Positions 29,698-37,740 of a stretch of DNA of 64,000 bases are shown piece by piece. The stretch is from Ruminococcus sp. (lineage in GTDB: Bacteria; Bacillota; Clostridia; Oscillospirales; Ruminococcaceae), in assembly GCA_024697545.1 (NCBI GenBank), contig JAILFN010000123.1, positions 16,251 through 80,250 on the forward strand. The letters are read 5' to 3'. The translations under genes were made by a program, and so were the position numbers. A model generated the notes under the pieces. That model saw nothing but the letters and a program-made list of their open reading frames with translations. It had not been told where the DNA came from and searched no databases. Each line of letters begins with the position of its first letter. The stretch's first letter is position 1.

Positions 29698-29732
29698 AAT
29701 GACGGGACATATCTTCCCGTCATTTTTTATAG
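29698..29732 (+). terminator. Hairpin/terminator between the OadB gene and the HD nucleotidase gene
   Basis: AATGACGGGacatatctTCCCGTCATTTTTTAT. Confidence 0.75.
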
Positions 29733-29743
29733 GAGGTAAAACT

Positions 29744-30328
29744 ATGAGCGAAAGATTCTTCGCCGTCATTTCACGAATGAAATACATAAACCGATGGGCG
29801 CTTATGCGAAACACCATCACCGAGAATATCAGCGAGCATTCCCTTGAAGTCGCATTCATCGCACACGCTCTCGCGCTTATACGGAATAAGCGGTTCCACG
29901 GGAAGATCGACCCCGAACGCTGTGCGCTTCTTGCCATGTATCATGACGTTTCAGAGATCATAACTGGCGACCTTCCCACCCCCGTAAAATATTACAACAA
30001 GGAGATAAGGAGCGTCTACGAAGAGATCGAGCACAAGGCTATCGACCAGCTTCTTTCATATCTCCCGGATGACTTGAAAGAGGATTACCGTCCCCTGTTC
30101 TCATATACCGAAGAAGAAACCGAGCTCTGGGCGATCGTCAAGGCAGCGGACAAGCTTTCTGCGCTTATCAAATGCATCGAAGAACGCAGGATGGGAAATG
30201 ATGACTTTGTTTCAGCCGAGCAGTCAACGCTTGATTCCATTCATGCGCTTGATCTCCCCGAGGCTGAGGTATTCCTCGAAGAGTTCATTCCCGCATACAC
30301 ACTGACGCTCGACGATCAGGCTAAGTAG
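29744..30328 (+). CDS. YfbR-type HD-domain 5'-deoxynucleotidase
   Basis: MKYINRWALMRNTITENISEHSLEVAFIAHAL ... MYHDVSEIITGDLPTPVKY. Confidence 0.9.
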   Translation: MSERFFAVISRMKYINRWALMRNTITENISEHSLEVAFIAHALALIRNKRFHGKIDPERCALLAMYHDVSEIITGDLPTPVKYYNKEIRSVYEEIEHKAIDQLLSYLPDDLKEDYRPLFSYTEEETELWAIVKAADKLSALIKCIEERRMGNDDFVSAEQSTLDSIHALDLPEAEVFLEEFIPAYTLTLDDQAK

Positions 30329-30365
30329 AAAGTGTTAAGATACTGTATAGTTTTATTATATTCAC

Positions 30366-30394
30366 TTGACTTGTGTCTGATAATGGGTTATAAT
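30366..30394 (+). promoter_or_regulatory. Sigma-A promoter for rpe
   Basis: TTGACT (30366-30371), 17 nt spacer, TATAAT (30389-30394). Confidence 0.75.
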
Positions 30395-30423
30395 GTATGA
30401 GTAAATGTTAGGAGGTGCCGTAT

Positions 30424-31074
30424 TTGGATACAATTATTTCTGCATCACTTCTTTCGGCAGATTTCAGCCGGCTGGGAGATGATATCAAAAGAGCAGAAAA
30501 TGCGGGTGCCGACTGGCTGCATTACGACGTTATGGACGGTCTTTTTGTTCCCAGCATAAGCTTTGGCGAGCCTGTTTTAAAATACGTGAGAGCTTCCGCC
30601 AAGATTCCTCTTGACGTTCATCTCATGATAAACGATCCGATCAGATACATTGACAACTACGCTTCTCTCGGTGCGGCGGGAATAACCTTTCACGTTGAGT
30701 CGTGCGACGACCCCGCAGCCGTTATCGAAAAGATACATAATGCAGGCTGCAAGGCGGGTATCTCCGTCAAGCCCAACACCCCCGTCAGTGTTATCAAAAG
30801 TTACATAAACGATATAGAGCTGATACTGATAATGACCGTTGAGCCGGGTTTCGGCGGACAGTCGTTTATTGAAAGCACTCTCGATAAGATAGCGCAGGCG
30901 CGTGAGCTTGCCGAAAGATCGGGCAGAAGGATATACATTCAGGTGGACGGCGGCATAAACGATAAGACCGCACCCCTTGTAAGGAAGTACGGCGCCGATG
31001 TTCTAGTTTCCGGTTCTTATCTGTTCTGCTCGGAGGACATGAAAGAGCGCATTATCGGGCTTCGGGGTCGATAA
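30424..31074 (+). CDS. rpe: Ribulose-phosphate 3-epimerase
   Basis: ISASLLSADFSRLGDDI, HYDVMDGLFVPSISFG, MTVEPGFGGQSFI. The SD AGGAGG (30410-30415) overlaps the GTG at 30415, so the TTG at 30424 is preferred. Confidence 0.93.
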   Translation: MDTIISASLLSADFSRLGDDIKRAENAGADWLHYDVMDGLFVPSISFGEPVLKYVRASAKIPLDVHLMINDPIRYIDNYASLGAAGITFHVESCDDPAAVIEKIHNAGCKAGISVKPNTPVSVIKSYINDIELILIMTVEPGFGGQSFIESTLDKIAQARELAERSGRRIYIQVDGGINDKTAPLVRKYGADVLVSGSYLFCSEDMKERIIGLRGR

Positions 31075-31558
31075 GCTCTAATAACTGCATAAACGGAGTA
31101 TCGGAGAGCAGCTCTCCGTACTCCTTTATTTTTGCGCTGAGATACGGCGGTGAGGCTTTCGTTTTATCGTACTCACGGCAGATGAGCGCATAGCGGTCGT
31201 CGTATTTGTAAAGCACAGCCGATTCGGGTTCGGGTAAGCTCTGAATAAGCTCTATCACCCTACGAGGGGTATCGCATAGCACAACGCGCTCCCCTGCCAG
31301 TTTGGTCAGCTTCATGCCTTTGCCCGAAAGGTACACTATGAGTCCGCCGCCGCTTTTTTTGAATACCTCAGCCGTAAGCTTGTCGGGAGAGATCTCGCAC
31401 AGCCCCATGTCTGATAACCGCCTCAGAGCAGAAGCTATAAACAGCCTCGATGCAGTGTCGCTGCCTGAAAAGCTTTCATAATCTATCCCGAAAACGGCAC
31501 ACTCATCCGCCGTGACCTCTATCTTTGCACAGCATTCATTCATCACCGTGATATCCAA
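31052..31558 (-). CDS. MecA-like adaptor protein
   Basis: AKIEVTADECAVFGIDYESFSGSDTASRLFIASALRRLSDMGL...GGGLIVYLS resembles the MecA N-terminal domain pattern. Start ambiguous (31558 TTG or 31543 ATG). Confidence 0.65.
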   Translation of the reverse strand: MDITVMNECCAKIEVTADECAVFGIDYESFSGSDTASRLFIASALRRLSDMGLCEISPDKLTAEVFKKSGGGLIVYLSGKGMKLTKLAGERVVLCDTPRRVIELIQSLPEPESAVLYKYDDRYALICREYDKTKASPPYLSAKIKEYGELLSDTPFMQLLELIDPEAR

Positions 31559-31565
31559 AAGATCA

Positions 31566-31605
31566 CCCCCGTGCAGACTGTCTTTTACAGTATACTGCAC
31601 GGGGG
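31566..31605 (-). terminator. Strong hairpin between the ABC-F gene and the mecA-like gene
   Basis: CCCCCGTGCAG...CTGCACGGGGG with inner ACTGT/ACAGT pairing. Confidence 0.75.
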
Positions 31606-31614
31606 CGTATTTGG

Positions 31615-33552
31615 TTACTCTTCAAGAGCGACCCATTCTTCGGTTTTTTCCTCGACTTCATTGCGAAGGCTTTCGAGAAGGTTGCATTTTTCTGTCATCA
31701 ACGCAAAATCAGCCGCAACTGCGGGGTCTGAGATCTCCTCCTCAAGCTCTGCTATCCGAGTCTCAAGGGCGTCTATCTCCTCTTCGAGCTGCTTTATACG
31801 CTGACGTCTTTTGGCGTCTTCTGCACGCTGCTGCTTGGAGCGGTATTGCTTCTGCTTGTTCGCAGCGTACTCCTCCTCGCGGCGGATACGCTTGTCCTCA
31901 GCTATCTGTTCCTGCTCGGCACGCTGTTCCTCGGCTATGACATTCATATAATTTGAAAAGCTTCCGGGGAATGAACGAACTCCGCCCTCCCGTACCTCGA
32001 CCACGCGGTCGGCGATCTTACTTAACAGGTAACGGTCGTGGGAAACTATGAGCATTGTCCCCTCAAACTCTCTCAGCGCCTCTTCAAGAACTTCCTTTGT
32101 AGGAAGGTCTATATGGTTCGTAGGCTCATCGAGCATCAGGAAATTGCCGTGGTTCTGTACCATTATCGCAAAACATAGCTTGGCACGTTCTCCGCCGCTA
32201 AGGACGGACACGGGCTTGAATACGTCCTCACCGTGGAAAAGCACAGACGCGAGCGCTGAGCGTATCTCTCCATCGCTGAGTGACGGACAGTTCCTTGCCA
32301 TAGATTCAAGAGCATTATCGTAAGGCTCGAGCTGCGCGTGTTCCTGATCGAAATAGCTCAGCTTTACATTATTGCCCCAGACGATATTGCCTTTGCTGTG
32401 AGGCACCGTGCCAAGGATTAGGCGTAAGATAGAGGTTTTGCCGATGCCGTTGTCGCCCACAAGTGCGACGTGTTCACCGCGGCGGATATGAAGATCAAGG
32501 CTCTCGATGAGCGTTTTCTGCTCAAAGCCCTCGCCGACGACAAGCGGGCAATTCACAACCTGAACGATATCCTTAGTCGGCTCAATGGTGTATTCCAGCT
32601 TTATCTTCTGCGCTTTATCAAATACAGCGGGGCGTTCGAGGGGCTCTATCCTGTCGAGCATCTTTTCGCGCGACTTTGCCATCTTTGCTGTCGATGCGCG
32701 TACTTTGTTCCGTGCTATATAGTCCTCGAGCTTCTCGATCTCCTTCTGCTGAGCCTGATACTCCTTTATCTGCCTGGCCGTTCTCTGCTCACGCTGGGCG
32801 ATATACTCGGTATAATTTCCGCGATAGCTTACAAGCCTGCCGTTTTCGATCTCGCAGATCCTGCTGCAAAGCTTGTCGAGGAAATAACGATCGTGCGATA
32901 CTATTATAATAGCACCGCGGTAGGTCTTCAGATAACCCTCGAGCCACATCAGCGTCTTAAAATCCAGATGGTTGGTAGGCTCGTCAAGGATAAGCAGCTC
33001 GGGCTGTTCCAGAAGCAGCTTTGCAAGCGCCAGACGGGTCTTCTCTCCTCCCGAAAGGGTCGAGATCACCCTGCCGTAAGAAAGATCTGAGAACCCCATG
33101 CCGTTGAGTATCTGCTTGATCTTGAACTCAGTGTTGTAGCCGTCATGAAGCTCGAAATACGCGGACAGGCGGCTGTATTCCGCGCCAGCGAACTCAAGCT
33201 CGTCGCCGACACAATCGGTCATCAGCTCGGTAAGCTCGTCCATTCGCTGTTTGATCTTCGTAAGCTTATCGAATGCCGCGTTCATCTCTTCGATAACCGT
33301 TGCATCCGAATCAAGACCCGTATTCTGTGCCAGAAATCCGAGCCCTACATCGCGTACTGTAAGTTCACCGCTGCCGTCGGGCGCTTTGTCATACTCTTCC
33401 TCGCCCATGATGATCTTCAGCAGCGTTGACTTGCCGCAGCCGTTGCGCCCGACAAGTCCCACCGTTTCATTCTCATTGAGCGTGAAACAAATGTCCTTCA
33501 GCAATGGTTCTCCATTAAAGTATTTATATATATGTTCGATATTGATAATCAA
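31615..33552 (-). CDS. ABC-F family ATPase
   Basis: Two ABC modules (GRNGCGKSTLLK, LSGGEKTRLALAK; GDNGIGKTSILR, LSGGERAKLCFA), linker, C-terminal coiled-coil. Confidence 0.95.
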   Translation of the reverse strand: MIINIEHIYKYFNGEPLLKDICFTLNENETVGLVGRNGCGKSTLLKIIMGEEEYDKAPDGSGELTVRDVGLGFLAQNTGLDSDATVIEEMNAAFDKLTKIKQRMDELTELMTDCVGDELEFAGAEYSRLSAYFELHDGYNTEFKIKQILNGMGFSDLSYGRVISTLSGGEKTRLALAKLLLEQPELLILDEPTNHLDFKTLMWLEGYLKTYRGAIIIVSHDRYFLDKLCSRICEIENGRLVSYRGNYTEYIAQREQRTARQIKEYQAQQKEIEKLEDYIARNKVRASTAKMAKSREKMLDRIEPLERPAVFDKAQKIKLEYTIEPTKDIVQVVNCPLVVGEGFEQKTLIESLDLHIRRGEHVALVGDNGIGKTSILRLILGTVPHSKGNIVWGNNVKLSYFDQEHAQLEPYDNALESMARNCPSLSDGEIRSALASVLFHGEDVFKPVSVLSGGERAKLCFAIMVQNHGNFLMLDEPTNHIDLPTKEVLEEALREFEGTMLIVSHDRYLLSKIADRVVEVREGGVRSFPGSFSNYMNVIAEEQRAEQEQIAEDKRIRREEEYAANKQKQYRSKQQRAEDAKRRQRIKQLEEEIDALETRIAELEEEISDPAVAADFALMTEKCNLLESLRNEVEEKTEEWVALEE

Positions 33553-33815
33553 AGGAAGCGCATCTCCTTTTATTCATATTTTAAGTTAAAATTATTTGCA
33601 ATTGAAAAACAGCTTAATCGTTTAAGATTTTGTACAGACTGACATTTTCAAGCACGAATACGAGGCGCGTTTTGTAAGCTTATACAAAAGAGTCTAGAAA
33701 ATTGTAAATTTCTTCAAGCGCCACTTGAAAAAGTTGAAATAGTTTGTTAAAATATATTTAGACAATTATTAATCATACCGACAGCCGGACCCCTTACGAG
33801 ATGGGAGTGATCGTA

Positions 33816-34286
33816 ATGACATTTAAGAAAAGAACAGATAAACCCGAATCAGCAGAACGCGGTATCATTTACAGCTGTTGTCTGGGTGAAGTAAAGTCTC
33901 TTGACAGAATTTCAGAGGATCTGTTCCCAAGCTTATTTGTCGGTGATGGTTTCTGCATCTTACCGACAGGTAACATTTTTGTCTGTCCTGTCAAAGGAGT
34001 TATCAAGGACGTTTCGGAAAACGGAATGGATATCACAATAAAAACTTCTGATGGCTTGATACTCATCGTTTCCCTCGGAAAAGATGGCGGCAAAGCGATA
34101 AACGCAGAGGTATGCGTTCAGCGCGGCGACATCGTTCCCGCAGGTGCCGAGCTATGGAAGACTGACGGTATCGACGGTTCTTTAGTCTGCGTAGTGGTCG
34201 TTACCAACTGCAACGGTAAAGACTTCAAGATTAACTACGGCAGAGTTAAGCAATTGAATCAGCCAATTATGAAAATCTCCATATAA
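33816..34286 (+). CDS. PTS EIIA-Glc-like domain protein lacking the catalytic histidines
   Basis: LFPSLFVGDGFCILPTGNIFVCPVKGVI...RGDIVPAGAELWKTD matches the EIIA-Glc (Crr) scaffold; no His anywhere in the translation. Confidence 0.8.
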   Translation: MTFKKRTDKPESAERGIIYSCCLGEVKSLDRISEDLFPSLFVGDGFCILPTGNIFVCPVKGVIKDVSENGMDITIKTSDGLILIVSLGKDGGKAINAEVCVQRGDIVPAGAELWKTDGIDGSLVCVVVVTNCNGKDFKINYGRVKQLNQPIMKISI

Positions 34287-34301
34287 TTTCAATTCCATTG
34301 T

Positions 34302-34331
34302 ATTTGACCCGAGCATATCGGGTCACTTTTT
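34302..34331. terminator. Bidirectional-looking terminator between the EIIA-like gene and comF
   Basis: GACCCGAgcataTCGGGTCacTTTTTT. Confidence 0.7.
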
Positions 34332-35021
34332 TGCCCTGAGACAGATCGCCGCAGCAAATACTCTCTCGGCACCCATCTGCTTTAACAGACGCGCGCAGGC
34401 GTTTAGGGTGGAACCTGTGGTAAATACATCGTCGCAGATAAGTATATTCTTGCCGTCAAGACGCTTTGAGGCGTCCTTTATGTAATATGTAGTGTCGGCA
34501 GATCTGTTTCTGCTTTTTGCCGAACGTTTGTGCTGGGAGATGTACCTGAACCTGTGTCCGAGCAGCGTCGGGTCATAGTCCTTGCCGATCCTGTCCGCGA
34601 GCTTTACGGCGAACAGCTCCGCCTGATCGTACCCTCTGTGATTTCGGTTGACGATGTTCATCGGCACCGAGGTCACGATGTCTATGCGTTCGGTGATATC
34701 ATTTTCAAGCTTGATCGCCATTCGTTCAGCGGCATAATCTGCAAAGGGCAGGCATCTCCTGAACTTGAAAGACTTCACCGCAGCTGCGGCTGTGCCTGTG
34801 TAGTAGAACAAAGCCGTTGCGATATCAAAGCTCACTTTCCTGCCGTTTATCTCATCTTCAAAAAAGCTCTGCCACGGAAGATCTTCAAGGTATTCAAGCT
34901 GTTTTTCACACTCGCTGCACATACATCTGCCTTTGTCCACGACAATATCGCAGCCCGGGCAATGCTCGGGAAAGAGGATATCCAGAATAAACTCAAAAGA
35001 TCGAGGTCTGTCCGTCTGCAT
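34323..35021 (-). CDS. comF: ComF family protein / phosphoribosyltransferase
   Basis: N-terminal Cys4 (CPGCDIVVDKGRCMCSEC) and PRT loop ILICDDVFTTGSTLNACARLLK. Confidence 0.93.
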   Translation of the reverse strand: MQTDRPRSFEFILDILFPEHCPGCDIVVDKGRCMCSECEKQLEYLEDLPWQSFFEDEINGRKVSFDIATALFYYTGTAAAAVKSFKFRRCLPFADYAAERMAIKLENDITERIDIVTSVPMNIVNRNHRGYDQAELFAVKLADRIGKDYDPTLLGHRFRYISQHKRSAKSRNRSADTTYYIKDASKRLDGKNILICDDVFTTGSTLNACARLLKQMGAERVFAAAICLRAKK

Positions 35022-37236
35022 CGCCGTTCAACTCCTTCAGCAGGTATTTCAGGCAGGTATAACGCAGGTCGCGGCGGTTGTTATCTATCATATAATCAAC
35101 CAGACGATTCTGACCGATAATAATAAGCAGCTTCTTTGCACGAGTTACTGCCGTGTACAGAAGATTGCGGTAATACAGCTTTTCATAGCCATCGAATATC
35201 GTGAGTATAACAGCATCATATTCGCTGCCCTGACTTTTATGAACGGTTATCGCATATGCAAGCTCAAGATATGAAAGCATCTCGCCCGTATATTCTGCTA
35301 TCCTGCCGTCAAAATCAATTGTCAGTGTGCGCAGGACTTTGTTGCATTTTATTATGCGTCCGATATCTCCGTTGAAGATACCTGCTCCCTCTTCGGTCTT
35401 GTCGCCGACCTTCTTTTTCCAAAGTATCTCATAATCGTTGTGGTTCTGCATGACCTTATCGCCTGTGCGGAAGGTGTAAAGCTTAGTCTTTATCTCACTC
35501 TTGCCGTCGGCGGGAGGATTAAGCTCTTGTTGAAGGAGCTTGTTCAGCTCCATAGTACCCGAGGGACCCTTTCTCGTAGGCGAAAGCACCTGTATGTCTT
35601 CAAACGGCGAATAATCATAAGCTTTCGGAAGGCGCTTGCTGCAAAGCTCGGCTGTGAGTATCTGCAAGCCTTCGTAATCCAGCCGCTGAAAGAAAAAGAA
35701 ATCATTGTCTTTCTGCGTGAGATCTATATGTCCTCCGCTGACTATCTTGTGCGCGTTTGTAATAATAGCACTTTGCTGAGCCTGACGGAAGATCTGTGTG
35801 AGCCTTACGACGGGCATTACATCACTTTCGATGATGTCCTTCAGAACATTTCCCGCACCGACAGAAGGCAGCTGATCCGAATCCCCGACAAGCACAAGCT
35901 TGCAGGTCAGGCTGATAGATTTCAGCACAGCTTCAAACAGCAGCGTATCGACCATCGACATCTCATCTATTATCAGTGCATCGCAGTCGAGCATATTGTT
36001 CTCATCATGTACAAAGCTCATATTCCCGAGCTCTGTCGGCTTGACTTCAAGCATACGGTGAATGGTCTTTGCCTCACAGCCTGTTACATCCGACAGACGC
36101 TTTGCGGCGCGTCCCGTAGGCGCAGCAACAAAAACGGTCATTCCCTGCTGCTTATAAAGGTCGATGATAGCATTGAGCGCAGTCGTTTTTCCCGTTCCCG
36201 GTCCGCCCGTGATAACAAGAAAACCGTATGACAGCGAAAGATTTATAGCCTCACGCTGAAGCTCGTCGTACTCAACGCCGTTTTTCTTCTCGGCATTGTC
36301 AATGACATCGGAGAAGTCTATCTTATTATCAAAGGAGCATTCCTTCATGATCGAAAGCCGTCTTGAAATATAGTTTTCGGCGCGGAAATAATCGTGCAGC
36401 ATAGCATAACGCACGCCGTCGATGTCGCAGCTGTGGATATTCTCCTCTTCAAGCTCTTCAACGAGCACGGTGTCAAACAGTCGGCTTTCGATATTAAGAT
36501 ACGAGCAGCTATCCTTTTTGAGCTTGTCCAGAGGATAGCAGGTGTTGCCCGAATATGTTTGCAGCTTTAGCAGATAGCGGATCCCCGCCTTTATCCTGTC
36601 GGTGCTGTTGGCATCAATACCAAGATCACGCGCCATAGAATCGGCTTTTTCAAATGTCACATTTATATTATCGGAACACAGCACATAGGGATTTGAGCGT
36701 ATAAGCATCTCGGCATCATCACCCCATTTTTTATATGCTTTTACCCCGACCGACATTGATATCTCATACTCGGCAAGAAAGATCATAAGCGTGCGTGCCG
36801 CGAAGTTCTTTTTGAAATGCTCGGAGATAGCCTTGGCTTTTGCCTCGCTTATACCGTTTACCTCGACAAGTTTTTCTGGATGATTCTCGATAACATCAAG
36901 GGTGTCTTCACCAAAGCGTTTAACGATAGCTTTTGCCCCTGCGGGACCTATCCCCTTTATGACACCGCCCGAAAGATACTTCTGTATCGCAGCAGCGGAG
37001 CGCGGCATCGGGCGCTCGCAGACCTGACAGCGGAACTGCTCGCCGAATTTCTGGTGAGTGGTGTAATAACCCGTACATTCGAGTTCCTCGCCCTCATCAA
37101 CATTACCGAGAGGGCCTACAACATTGATAAGCTCATCGCCGCAGACCATCATCACTACGCAGAATTCGCCGTCGTCACTCTGAAATATGATACTGTCTAC
37201 TTCACCGCGTATAGTTTCGGTTTTATTCTCTGCCAT
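34993..37236 (-). CDS. recD2: RecD2-type ATP-dependent helicase
   Basis: GGPGTGKTTALNAIIDL, APTGRAAKRL, IIDEMSMVD, YAITVHKSQGSEYDAVIL. Confidence 0.93.
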   Translation of the reverse strand: MAENKTETIRGEVDSIIFQSDDGEFCVVMMVCGDELINVVGPLGNVDEGEELECTGYYTTHQKFGEQFRCQVCERPMPRSAAAIQKYLSGGVIKGIGPAGAKAIVKRFGEDTLDVIENHPEKLVEVNGISEAKAKAISEHFKKNFAARTLMIFLAEYEISMSVGVKAYKKWGDDAEMLIRSNPYVLCSDNINVTFEKADSMARDLGIDANSTDRIKAGIRYLLKLQTYSGNTCYPLDKLKKDSCSYLNIESRLFDTVLVEELEEENIHSCDIDGVRYAMLHDYFRAENYISRRLSIMKECSFDNKIDFSDVIDNAEKKNGVEYDELQREAINLSLSYGFLVITGGPGTGKTTALNAIIDLYKQQGMTVFVAAPTGRAAKRLSDVTGCEAKTIHRMLEVKPTELGNMSFVHDENNMLDCDALIIDEMSMVDTLLFEAVLKSISLTCKLVLVGDSDQLPSVGAGNVLKDIIESDVMPVVRLTQIFRQAQQSAIITNAHKIVSGGHIDLTQKDNDFFFFQRLDYEGLQILTAELCSKRLPKAYDYSPFEDIQVLSPTRKGPSGTMELNKLLQQELNPPADGKSEIKTKLYTFRTGDKVMQNHNDYEILWKKKVGDKTEEGAGIFNGDIGRIIKCNKVLRTLTIDFDGRIAEYTGEMLSYLELAYAITVHKSQGSEYDAVILTIFDGYEKLYYRNLLYTAVTRAKKLLIIIGQNRLVDYMIDNNRRDLRYTCLKYLLKELNGDADGQTSIF

Positions 37237-37595
37237 TAATCCACCCAACTGTCCGAGTAATTGTACTCATTATAATTTTTGCTAATATATTCTTCCAGAT
37301 CTTCAAGCAGGACGGCAGTAACTCCGTCAAGCTTTCCGGCAAGCTCATACGCTGCCCCTGACAGCCGCTCGTCGTTGATAACTATGATTATCTCACTCAC
37401 ATACCGACCGTCGCAGAACATTTGCTCGGCATAAAACGCCCTTACCCGCTGTTCAAAAAGCGTTTCATCGCCGCTTGTCGGGATAAGTATCAGTGAACAT
37501 GGGGTTCTGCTTGTGATCCTGTTTATCGCCCCCGCTTTTGCGATGACGACAACAATGACAAACAGGATAAAAACTGTCAGTAGATAATAAAGCAT
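37236..37595 (-). CDS. Small hypothetical membrane-anchored protein
   Basis: N-terminal TM; stop overlaps the recD2 start. Confidence 0.65.
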   Translation of the reverse strand: MLYYLLTVFILFVIVVVIAKAGAINRITSRTPCSLILIPTSGDETLFEQRVRAFYAEQMFCDGRYVSEIIIVINDERLSGAAYELAGKLDGVTAVLLEDLEEYISKNYNEYNYSDSWVD

Positions 37596-37689
37596 AAACG
37601 TACCACCCTTTCGGAACAGTACATTATATGCCGCGGCAGACGACGCCGTTACTTGTTATCATACCATATTTTTCGGCTGTTGTCAACAA

Positions 37690-37725
37690 AAGAGCGCCTT
37701 CGCCGCAACGAAAGCGCTCGGATAA
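37690..37725 (-). terminator. Terminator after pnp
   Basis: Minus strand GAGCGCTTTCGttgcggCGAAGGCGCTCTTTTGTT. Confidence 0.8.
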
Positions 37726-37740
37726 ATATCAAGCTTCAGA

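Noticed and set aside
28804-29937. 377-aa minus-strand ORF
   Set aside because: Antisense of the OadB and YfbR-like genes; low-complexity shadow protein.
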